From positions 1,612,001 through 1,676,000 of the forward strand of contig OZ250139.1 of assembly GCA_965237405.1 (NCBI GenBank): a stretch of 64,000 nt of DNA. Reading direction: 5' to 3'. The notes under the pieces were generated by a model that was not told where the DNA came from, did not search any database, and was given only the letters and a program-made list of their open reading frames with translations. Shown piece by piece: positions 1-6,342 of this stretch (position 1 is the stretch's first letter; each line of letters starts with the position of its first letter). A program made the translations under genes and the position numbers. This DNA comes from CAUZIB01 sp963663925. Lineage in GTDB: Bacteria > Acidobacteriota > Vicinamibacteria > Vicinamibacterales > UBA8438.

Positions 1-148
1 CAAGGTCCCCGTACCCTTGGTCATCGGCGAAAACGATAATAAAGTTCGGTGGGATCGGTGCCACGTCAAGCGCCGTCGAAGAGCATCCCCAGGAACCGGA
101 TACCGCAACGACCAGTATCAATCGCGAGAGCATGGCTCGTAGTGTCAT
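1..148 (-). CDS. Sulfatase family protein, N-terminal fragment
   Basis: Only the first ~48 codons are in the window; the gene runs off the left edge. The translation opens with a hydrophobic signal ending in a lipobox-like GSWGC, so it is probably an exported lipoprotein. It continues with PPNFIIVFADDQGYGDL, which matches the start of the sulfatase/alkaline phosphatase fold: the DD pair normally binds the active-site calcium in arylsulfatases. ATG codons at 148 and 133 are both in frame, and 133 gives the more compact signal peptide. The formylglycine CxPxR site lies outside the window, so function as an active sulfatase is inferred from the N-terminus alone. Confidence 0.75.
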   Translation of the reverse strand, partial: MTLRAMLSRLILVVAVSGSWGCSSTALDVAPIPPNFIIVFADDQGYGDL

Positions 149-353
149 TGTCTCTTCTCAATTTACCCAGAAAGACCCTCGCTTCGGCTGCCACACTTCT
201 TACAGTGGCGTCGGCGTGAGACGAGAACAACGGGTAGTGCAAGGGAATAGCCCCTTAGACTACGCACTAAGTGTCAGAAAAATGGAGGTGCCGCCAAAAA
301 ACCATCAAGTCCGGTTTCCAGGAAAGTCAGAACGGTTAGGCGCCGGCGAAAAT

Positions 354-1214
354 CTACCCTTGTGGTAACAAGAACTGCCATCCTTCGTCGAGTCGCCTCT
401 GGTGAAGATCCCTTGCATACGCAGCTCCGCACATGACTTTGTCTTGCGCCTTGCACGCCTCAAGGACCACCTGGTACATGGCCTCAACCTCCGGATGGGT
501 CTGAATATCGCCAAAAGGCCCGAGCCCCATAGAGATACTTGTATCGCTGTGAACCATCAGGATCGCACTGATGGGCGCGGCGAGGATATCGTGGATGTTC
601 TCGACGGCTTCAACCGATTCAATCATCGCCACCGCGAAAAGCTCCCCGGCAGGATTTAGGGGCCACACATCAGCCTTGCTGTGGTATTCGACGTCGTCCG
701 CCAAGCGCCACAAACGGGTCGCTCTCCCAGGTCCCCAGCCCCGTTCACCTTTTGGCTCGGGGTACGCCGAGTCCAGAGTCTGCGGGTAACGCATGGCGCG
801 CACAAACCTCCAAGCTTCTTCTCCAGTGTCGACGTGCGTGAGCGCGACGCCCAGAGTGCCCTGATCCAAGACCTGCTTGATGGCCCATCTGAAATCCTCG
901 TCACCTTCCTGGGGAATGCGGACTACAGGCGTCACGCTGAGTCGGCCGTCCGGATCTCGGCTCTCTCCCATTTCAGCGAGCGTCGTTACCAACAGCTCCG
1001 CCGAGAACGGCGAATGCTCCATATCGATGAACCGCCATTCCTCGCCCGCGATCGCAGGCCGCCCTTCTTCGATCGCCTCGATAATCTTGTTTAGGCGGGG
1101 TCGCTCCTGCGGCGCCGGGCCACACGCGCTGAGGCTGGCCACAGCCAGAGCCACCCCGGCCACCAGTGTCACATGCGTCCACGCCATCAACCGTCGCAGT
1201 ATTGAACCGTTCAT
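354..1214 (-). CDS. HpcH/HpaI aldolase-like lipoprotein
   Basis: Resembles the HpcH/HpaI family of class II pyruvate-dependent aldolases. Family landmarks are visible: VVRIP (catalytic Arg region), VLDQGTLGV, a RYP...ERG segment, AMIES (metal-binding Glu) and HSDTSISMGLG, where the usual GPaDLs Asp is kept. The start chosen is the ATG at 1214, preceded by GGAGG; it gives a signal peptide ending at the lipobox LSAC. The longer frame to 1277 has no comparable ribosome site. Most family members are cytoplasmic, so a lipoprotein signal is odd and suggests a periplasmic or outer-membrane-anchored protein. Substrate unknown. It sits in the same orientation as the upstream VWFA gene. Confidence 0.75.
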   Translation of the reverse strand: MNGSILRRLMAWTHVTLVAGVALAVASLSACGPAPQERPRLNKIIEAIEEGRPAIAGEEWRFIDMEHSPFSAELLVTTLAEMGESRDPDGRLSVTPVVRIPQEGDEDFRWAIKQVLDQGTLGVALTHVDTGEEAWRFVRAMRYPQTLDSAYPEPKGERGWGPGRATRLWRLADDVEYHSKADVWPLNPAGELFAVAMIESVEAVENIHDILAAPISAILMVHSDTSISMGLGPFGDIQTHPEVEAMYQVVLEACKAQDKVMCGAAYARDLHQRRLDEGWQFLLPQG

Positions 1215-1284
1215 CGGACCTCCATAATCTCGTCGTTGTCCTCTGCCGATGTGACACAAAAAAACGTCACATAGCATACCGATT

Positions 1285-2205
1285 CTACTCTCCCGCGTTC
1301 GACGGCGCCATATAGCTCCGTTTGGCTCGAGCTGTCATACCTTCACGCACGACTCGGATATCAATTTCATGTATCCCACCATCACGATGCGACGCCGCGA
1401 AGGCCAGTACGTACTGGCTATGCAACTCCTCTGACACCCGTTGGAACGTCTGAAGTAGTAAATCAGTTTTCTTGAGCAAAAAATACCCACCGCCCGTCTC
1501 TTCGGCCAGTCTCCGAAGGCGGCTATCCGGCCTTGTCCGTACCCTGCGAAAGCCGTCGAAATAATCTGCCTCTAGTCCGATCACGTAGATCATTACCTCA
1601 TCTGCAATCGCACGCTTGAGCAAATCCCCCGGTCCCGCGTTAAAACTGCCGTGGTCCTGACCATCGGTCAGAACCAAGATAACCTTTCGCCCACCCACCT
1701 CCGCTAGCGCATCGAGGCCCACCGATATCCCGTCGAACAGGCGCGTGAACCACCCGTAAGTGAGCTGGGCGAGCGCGCGGTTCAGCCAATACACATCATC
1801 GATGAACACGGAAGGCATTAGGGAAACCGTGTCATGGAATGCCCCGATACGCGCGCGATCGCCAGGCAACATATATTTCAGGAAATTTTGGGCGCCAGCC
1901 ACAATCAAAGACATGATGCCGCTCTTGGTCACGCTGACGCTTGTGTCAAGCATGATGACTACAGAAATCGGGCGAGTTTCCTTATCGAACAACACTAGTT
2001 CTTGCTTTCGCTCGTCGTCATAGACGAGGAAGTCGCCTTCACCGAGGTCGCCAACGAGTCGGCCATTGTCGTCAGTCACCGTCACGTAGAGGTCGACCGT
2101 TTCGGTCCCACCCCGAAAGAGAGGCTGCTGGCCCGAAAGCGGTGCAATCTGCACCGTGCTCAAAAGCGCAAGTACGCCTGCGGACTGGATATCCTGCATG
2201 CGCAT
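1285..2205 (-). CDS. VWFA-related domain protein (acidobacterial type), secreted
   Basis: 306 residues with a short N-terminal hydrophobic signal and a von Willebrand factor A domain. The MIDAS motif is DTSVS (about residues 87-91), and LTDGQDH (about 180) is the later conserved segment. The N-terminal part, with a VTVTDDNGR and GDFLVYDD pattern, is the beta-sandwich seen before VWA in the acidobacterial VWFA-related family, which is expanded in this phylum. Function is unknown; VWA domains usually mediate metal-dependent protein binding. Start codons at 2205 and 2199 are both possible. It ends about 70 bp before the HpcH-like gene on the same strand. Confidence 0.8.
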   Translation of the reverse strand: MRMQDIQSAGVLALLSTVQIAPLSGQQPLFRGGTETVDLYVTVTDDNGRLVGDLGEGDFLVYDDERKQELVLFDKETRPISVVIMLDTSVSVTKSGIMSLIVAGAQNFLKYMLPGDRARIGAFHDTVSLMPSVFIDDVYWLNRALAQLTYGWFTRLFDGISVGLDALAEVGGRKVILVLTDGQDHGSFNAGPGDLLKRAIADEVMIYVIGLEADYFDGFRRVRTRPDSRLRRLAEETGGGYFLLKKTDLLLQTFQRVSEELHSQYVLAFAASHRDGGIHEIDIRVVREGMTARAKRSYMAPSNAGE

Positions 2206-2304
2206 GCTACTAATCTATCATTGTCGACAAGGATTTTCGAGTGACGGTGACCTACCGGGTAGCGCAAACGGACCGTTGCTTCAAACGATTACGCTAAGCA
2301 CTTG

Positions 2305-2354
2305 AAAAAATGGAGGCGGCGCCAGGATTTGAACCGGGGATGGATGTTTTGCAG
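2305..2354. other. att core copy A (tRNA-Cys 3' fragment)
   Basis: A run of A residues followed by a segment nearly identical to the T-arm/anticodon-side half of the tRNA-Cys gene at 17624-17697, ending at TTTTGCAG (the anticodon). It differs by a few bases (GGCGGCGCC for GGCGCCGCC, GGATGT for GGAGGT) and has no 5' half, so it is not a tRNA gene. Read as the left attachment site of island 1. Confidence 0.8.
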
Positions 2355-2462
2355 TGCTCAGCACCGGCCGAAAACAAAGGGAAACTTGGGTGTTTTGTTG
2401 AGGTTCTCGCGTCCTAACTTGGTTGACGTTGGGCTGGTTTTGGCTGACAACGGCTCAGGGTT

Positions 2463-2482
2463 GGGCACAGTCTTGGGCACAG
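2463..2482 (+). repeat. Arm-type direct repeat pair (island 1, left)
   Basis: GGGCACAGT-CTT-GGGCACAG: two copies of a 9-bp word with a 12-bp period, ~110 bp inside att core A. The same arrangement occurs near the other core copies (11929, 12155, 17547), as expected for integrase arm-binding sites. Confidence 0.65.
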
Positions 2483-2534
2483 CACCCGCGTAACCCCCGT
2501 TCCCGTTGAACCGCCCGCCGCCGCGCGCTAGGCT
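2483..2534 (+). promoter_or_regulatory. Interspersed repeat copy R1 with promoter
   Basis: Copy 1 of the island repeat (core GTAACCCCCGTCCCCGTTGAAC, here with one change). It contains -35 TTGAAC (2506-2511), a 17-bp spacer and -10 TAGGCT (2529-2534), directly upstream of the macro-domain gene. Transcription would begin close to 2541. Confidence 0.65.
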
Positions 2535-2558
2535 AGCGGTGTGTCTGAGGCACAGTCG

Positions 2559-3074
2559 ATGAGTCGCATCGAAATCATCACTAACGACATTACGACACTG
2601 ACGGTTGCTGCCATTGTGAATGCCGCGAATGAAAGCTTGCTTGGTGGAGGTGGCGTCGATGGTGCCATTCATAGAGCTGCTGGACCAGCCTTGCTCGCTG
2701 AATGCCGAATGCTTGGTGGGTGTGCTACCGGAGCTGCGAAGATAACGGCTGGCTACGATCTCCCCGCGCGGCACGTGATTCATGCCGTCGGTCCACGTTG
2801 GCACGGTGGGACACGTGACGAGTCTCGTTTACTAGCCGACTGCTATCGTCAGGCGCTTGAAATTGCGCGAACGCACAACCTGAAAACAGTGGCATTTCCG
2901 GCGATCAGTTGTGGAATTTACGGCTATCCGGTGAAGGAGGCTGCCGGGATCGCGGTGCGAGAGGTGTCCCGGTTCTTGCGGCTGGAACCGAGCATTGAAA
3001 AGGTGTACCTCGTGTGTTTTGAGCCAAATGTTGAGGCCGCGTACCGCCAAGTACTTCAGTTGGCCGACTCGTAA
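2559..3074 (+). CDS. Macro-domain protein (O-acetyl-ADP-ribose deacetylase type)
   Basis: About 170 residues, the length of a single macro domain. Conserved ADP-ribose-binding motifs are visible: VNAANESLLGGGGVDGAIH near the N-terminus and the PAISCGIYGYP loop near residue 125. Related MacroD/YmdB proteins remove ADP-ribose from proteins or deacetylate O-acetyl-ADP-ribose. The ATG at 2559 has GAGG upstream; an in-frame GTG at 2541 coincides with the expected transcript start and could allow leaderless translation. The stop codon TAA lies inside repeat copy R2. As cargo of a mobile island it could act in ADP-ribosylation-based conflict or detoxification, but no partner ART is seen. Confidence 0.9.
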   Translation: MSRIEIITNDITTLTVAAIVNAANESLLGGGGVDGAIHRAAGPALLAECRMLGGCATGAAKITAGYDLPARHVIHAVGPRWHGGTRDESRLLADCYRQALEIARTHNLKTVAFPAISCGIYGYPVKEAAGIAVREVSRFLRLEPSIEKVYLVCFEPNVEAAYRQVLQLADS

Positions 3075-3162
3075 CCCCCGTCGCCGTTGAACCGCCAGCC
3101 GCGCACTCGCGTGAGCCGTAACACCCGTCCCCATTGAACCGCCCGCCGTCCCGCGGTAGGCT
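3063..3162 (+). repeat. Interspersed repeat copies R2 and R3 in tandem, with promoter
   Basis: R2 (from 3070) begins at the stop codon of the macro-domain gene and R3 follows. R3 starts with a GCACTCGCGTGAGCC extension that matches the last codons of the Sel1 gene (5418-5431). R3 carries -35 TTGAAC (3134-3139), a 17-bp spacer and -10 TAGGCT (3157-3162) for the thermonuclease gene. R2 keeps the TTGAAC but has no good -10. Confidence 0.65.
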
Positions 3163-3187
3163 ACACACCTCACCGGTCGCTGTCGGT

Positions 3188-3715
3188 ATGGACCAGGACA
3201 TCCGTCACACCCGCAAACAGTGCCGACACATTCTGTGGCTACAACTCCATCTCCTGCTCGTCGCACTTCTGTGTCCGGAGTTGGTGTCTGGCCAGGTCGG
3301 CGACACCTTCTCTGGCGCGGTTATCCGTGTGGCCGATGGCGACACGATCTCGGTCCGGCGTGACGGTGCAACGGTGCGCATCAGACTCGACGGGATCGAC
3401 ACACCAGAATCCGACCAGCCGTTTGGGACACGTGCGAGTGCCTTTACGTCCGCGCAAGTTCTCAATAAGCGTGTCACTGTGCATGTGCGTGATGTAGACC
3501 GGTACGGACGGCTCGTCAGTCGGGTGCAAATCGATGACCAGGACCTCAGTGTGGCGTTGGTGACGGCGGGACTCGCGTGGCACTACACCCGGTATTCCGA
3601 TGACCCCGTGTTGGCACGGGCGGAAGTGCAGGCTCGAACGACCAGAACAGGGCTTTGGAGTCAGCCGTCGCCGATGCCACCGTGGGAATTTCGACGACGT
3701 TCCCGTCCCCGTTGA
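3188..3715 (+). CDS. Thermonuclease (SNase)-family secreted nuclease
   Basis: Staphylococcal-nuclease fold with RVADGDTISV, IRLDGIDTPES (family catalytic Arg and Glu), DRYGRLVSRV (second Arg) and AGLAWHY. The ATG at 3188 gives a basic N-terminus and a hydrophobic signal ending near VSGQ, so the enzyme is probably periplasmic or secreted; earlier in-frame codons fall inside the promoter. Family members cleave DNA and RNA in a Ca2+-dependent way. The promoter is supplied by repeat R3. The stop codon lies in CCCGTCCCCGTTGA, itself a partial copy of the repeat, so this gene too ends in repeat sequence. Confidence 0.88.
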   Translation: MDQDIRHTRKQCRHILWLQLHLLLVALLCPELVSGQVGDTFSGAVIRVADGDTISVRRDGATVRIRLDGIDTPESDQPFGTRASAFTSAQVLNKRVTVHVRDVDRYGRLVSRVQIDDQDLSVALVTAGLAWHYTRYSDDPVLARAEVQARTTRTGLWSQPSPMPPWEFRRRSRPR

Positions 3716-3721
3716 CCTGCT

Positions 3722-3825
3722 ACTTTTGTACCGGGGGACAAAAGTCGGTAACAACCCCCGATCGCACCCTCAGTCTGCGAGTGGGAGGGTGCGTCCTCAT
3801 CCTCGACGGGGTGCATCCACCCGTC
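3722..3825. other. Cluster of three inverted repeats (hairpins)
   Basis: The gap between the thermonuclease and Sel1 genes holds three stem-loops: ACTTTTGT/ACAAAAGT (3722-3729 with 3738-3745, perfect 8 bp), CGCACCCTC/GAGGGTGCG (3763-3771 with 3785-3793, perfect 9 bp) and GACGGG/CCCGTC (3805-3810 with 3820-3825). None has a downstream T run, so a simple intrinsic terminator is unlikely. Confidence 0.6.
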
Positions 3826-3874
3826 ACGGTCAACCCCCTACACAACCCGTCGAAGGAGCCGTAAACTGATCGGC

Positions 3875-5434
3875 ATGGCTCCTTCAATACTCCGTCGGTT
3901 GGCACTCGCCTGGATGGTCGCGTTACTGGTGGGGGCCGCTCCGCTCGCCCAGACGCCCGAACCTGCTCAAGACGACGTCAAGGCGCTCCGAATCCTTGCA
4001 AATGCCGGGGACGGGGAGGCGCAGTACCTCCTTGGCATGAGGTACTACCACGGCGAGGATGTACCGCAGGACCACGTCGAAGCGGCGGCGTGGTTTCGCC
4101 AATCCGCGGAGCAAGGGAATGCGGACCCGCAGTACACCCTTGGCGTGATGTACGCCAACGGCGAGGGCGTACCGCAGGACTTCGGCGAAGCGGCGGCGTG
4201 GTTTCGCCAAGCCGCGGAGCAAGGGGATGCGGACGCGCAGTACTACCTTGGCGAGGCGTACCGCACCGGCCGGGGCATGCCGGAAGACGACGTCGAAGCG
4301 GCGGCGTGGTATCGCCAAGCCGCGGAGCAAGGGTTTGCGGCCGCGCAGTACACCCTTGGCGTGATGTACGCCAACGGCGAGGGCGTGCCGCAGGACTTCG
4401 GCGAAGCAGCGGCGTGGTATCGCCAAGCCGCGGAGCAAGGGGATGCGGACGCGCAGTACACCCTTGGCGTGATGTACGCCACCGGCGAGGGCGTGCCGCA
4501 GGACTTCGGCGAAGCAGCGGCGTGGTATCGCCAAGCCGCGGAGCAAGGGGATGCGGACGCGCAGTACAACCTTGGCGTGGCGTACCGCACCGGCCGGGGC
4601 GTGCCGGAGGACGACGTCGAAGCGGCGGCGTGGTATCGCCAAGCCGCGGAGCAAGGGGATGCGGCCGCGCAGTACACCCTTGGCGTGATGTACGCCAACG
4701 GCGAGGGCGTGCCGCAGGACTTCGGCGAAACGGCGGGGTGGTATCGCCAAGCCGCGGAGCAAGGGCATGCGGCCGCGCAGTACTACCTTGGCGTGGCGTA
4801 CGCCAACGGCGAGGGCGTGCCGCAGGACTTCGGCGAAGCGGCGGCGTGGTATCGCCAAGCCGCGGAGCAAGGGGATGCGGACGCGCAGTACAACCTTGGC
4901 GTGATGTACGTCAACGGCGAGGGCGTGCCGCAGGACTTCGGCGAAGCGGCGGCGTGGTATCGCCAAGCCGCGGAGCAAGGCCATGCGGAGGCACAGAACA
5001 ACCTTGGCGTGATGTACGCCACCGGCGAGGGCGTGCCGGAGGACTTCGTCGAAGCGGCGGCGTGGTATCGCCAAGCCGCGGAGCAAGGGGATGCGGACGC
5101 GCAGTACAACCTTGGCGTGGCGTACCGCACCGACCGGGGCGTGCCGGAGGACTTCGTCGAAGCGGCGGCGTGGTATCGCCAAGCCGCGGAGCAAGGGGAT
5201 GCGGCCGCGCAGTACAGCCTTGGCGTGATGTACGTCAACGGCGAGGGCGTGCCGCAGGACTTCGGCGAAGCATACAAATGGTTCAACCTCGCGACGACCT
5301 ATGCCGACGCGTCGCAACGAGAAGAGCACGCCGAGGCGCGTGACACCGTCGCCGAGCATCTCACCCCGGAGCAACGCGCCGAAGGCCAGAAGCTGGTGCG
5401 GGAGTGGATCGCCGCGCACCCGCGTGAGCCGTAA
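3875..5434 (+). CDS. Secreted Sel1-repeat protein, 12 repeats
   Basis: 519 residues: an N-terminal signal peptide (hydrophobic to about residue 25, ending APLAQ), then 12 nearly identical 36-residue Sel1-like repeats of the form AQY-LGVMY-NGEGVPQDFGEAAAWYRQAAEQGDAD, written here with gaps. A C-terminal cap follows (EAYKWFNLATTYADAS...). SLR proteins form alpha-solenoids that scaffold protein-protein contacts. The last codons and TAA stop are part of interspersed repeat R4. AAGGAG lies ~17 bases before the ATG, further than usual. Specific partner unknown. Confidence 0.9.
   Translation: MAPSILRRLALAWMVALLVGAAPLAQTPEPAQDDVKALRILANAGDGEAQYLLGMRYYHGEDVPQDHVEAAAWFRQSAEQGNADPQYTLGVMYANGEGVPQDFGEAAAWFRQAAEQGDADAQYYLGEAYRTGRGMPEDDVEAAAWYRQAAEQGFAAAQYTLGVMYANGEGVPQDFGEAAAWYRQAAEQGDADAQYTLGVMYATGEGVPQDFGEAAAWYRQAAEQGDADAQYNLGVAYRTGRGVPEDDVEAAAWYRQAAEQGDAAAQYTLGVMYANGEGVPQDFGETAGWYRQAAEQGHAAAQYYLGVAYANGEGVPQDFGEAAAWYRQAAEQGDADAQYNLGVMYVNGEGVPQDFGEAAAWYRQAAEQGHAEAQNNLGVMYATGEGVPEDFVEAAAWYRQAAEQGDADAQYNLGVAYRTDRGVPEDFVEAAAWYRQAAEQGDAAAQYSLGVMYVNGEGVPQDFGEAYKWFNLATTYADASQREEHAEARDTVAEHLTPEQRAEGQKLVREWIAAHPREP
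4010..5270 (+). repeat. 108-bp tandem repeats encoding Sel1 units
   Basis: About 12 in-frame 108-bp units with very high nucleotide identity, especially 4300-5270, implying recent duplication or homogenization by unequal exchange. The high GC and repetition also leave the antisense frame open for ~500 codons. Confidence 0.85.
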
Positions 5435-5444
5435 CACCCGTCCC
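5410..5444 (+). repeat. Interspersed repeat copy R4, truncated by IS element
   Basis: GCCGCGCACCCGCGTGAGCC then GTAACACCCGTCCC: the 3' end of the Sel1 gene plus the repeat core, cut off before the TTGAAC part exactly where the IS6-like inverted repeat begins. Suggests the IS inserted into, or recombined at, this repeat. Confidence 0.55.
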
Positions 5445-6251
5445 GGTATTGTCAGGTTGAAGGCGAAGGGATCAGAGTAGTGGGATGGACAGCGACGCCT
5501 CCAGCTACCACGGATATCGATTCCCCGCCGCCATCATCGCCCACGCCGTCTGGCTCTACTTTCGGTTCAGCCTGAGTTTCCGGAATGTCGAAGACCTCCT
5601 CGCCCAGCGCGGGATCACGGTCACTTACGAGACCATTCGTCAATGGTGTCGAACATTCGGTTGTGCTTACGCCCGACGACTCCGGAAACGCCGTGGCCAC
5701 CTCGGCGATACGTGGCATTTCGACGAACTGTTCGTGACGTTGCAAGGCCGCCGACAGTATCTGTGGCGCGCCGTCGATGAGGACGGCGACGTCCTCGACA
5801 TCCTCGTGCAAGCGCGACGAAATCGGCGAGCCGCTGTCCGATTCTTCCGGAAGCTGCTGAAGCGCCAGGGATGTGTCCCGCGCCGGTTGGTCACGGACAA
5901 GCTGCGGAGCTACCCAGCAGCCCGCCGCATCGTGATGCCTTCTGTGGTCCACGTCACGGACCAGTACGCCAATAACCGCGCTGAAGTCTCGCATCAACCG
6001 ACTCGACAGCGCGGACGCCAGATGCGCCGCTTCAAGTCGACCACCCATCTGCAACGCTTCGCGTCCGTCCACGGCGCCATACAGAATCTCTTCCGGGTCG
6101 GTCGACATTTGCTGCGGTCGGTGCATCACCGTTCGCTTCGCACGCGAGCGTTCGTCGAATGGGAGGCGGTGACGTGTGCCTGCTGACTGACGGCGGAGGC
6201 CCGGCTCGATCGGGGAGAAAAGAGCCCTTCTTCGATCAAGTTGACAGTGCC
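5445..6251 (+). mobile_element. IS6-family-like insertion sequence
   Basis: About 807 bp, typical for the IS6/IS26 family. Imperfect terminal inverted repeats: left GGTATTGTCAGGTTGA at 5445, right GGCACTGTCAACTTGA (reverse complement ending at 6251). A second perfect 12-bp match TTGTCAGGTTGA is at 5449-5460 and 6275-6286, so the right end might instead lie near 6288. No target duplication was recognised for either choice. Confidence 0.6.
5485..6186 (+). CDS. IS6-family transposase
   Basis: 233 residues, the usual IS6 length. The DDE catalytic triad is visible in WHFDELFV (first Asp), LVTDKLRSY (second Asp) and NNRAEVSHQ (Glu), with the family pattern YLWRAVDEDGDVLD between. An N-terminal helix-turn-helix (VEDLLAQRGITVTYETIRQW) precedes the catalytic core. 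It catalyses replicative (cointegrate) transposition in known relatives. The gene appears intact. The terminal inverted repeats lie 40 bp upstream and 65 bp downstream. Confidence 0.9.
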   Translation: MDSDASSYHGYRFPAAIIAHAVWLYFRFSLSFRNVEDLLAQRGITVTYETIRQWCRTFGCAYARRLRKRRGHLGDTWHFDELFVTLQGRRQYLWRAVDEDGDVLDILVQARRNRRAAVRFFRKLLKRQGCVPRRLVTDKLRSYPAARRIVMPSVVHVTDQYANNRAEVSHQPTRQRGRQMRRFKSTTHLQRFASVHGAIQNLFRVGRHLLRSVHHRSLRTRAFVEWEAVTCAC

Positions 6252-6342
6252 CCGCGGCATACAATGCCCTCGATCTCAACCTGACAAGCCATGGCACTAG
6301 CAGTTGGCTCGCAACTCGTCGACCTTTCAAAAAGGCTTTAGC

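Noticed and set aside
2302..2493. Open frame across att core A
   Set aside because: It is a translation of the tRNA-Cys fragment (a well-known spurious ORF type) and has no independent support. The frame at 11893-12093 over core B is the same artefact.
3923..5437. A 504-codon open frame antisense to the Sel1 gene
   Set aside because: It is a by-product of the GC-rich 108-bp repeats; its translation is an Arg/Leu-rich repeat with no family motif, and the sense strand has a signal peptide and clear Sel1 repeats.
6241..6265. Outward promoter at the right end of the IS (TTGACA...TACAAT)
   Set aside because: The two boxes are only 13 bp apart, too close for a sigma-70 promoter.
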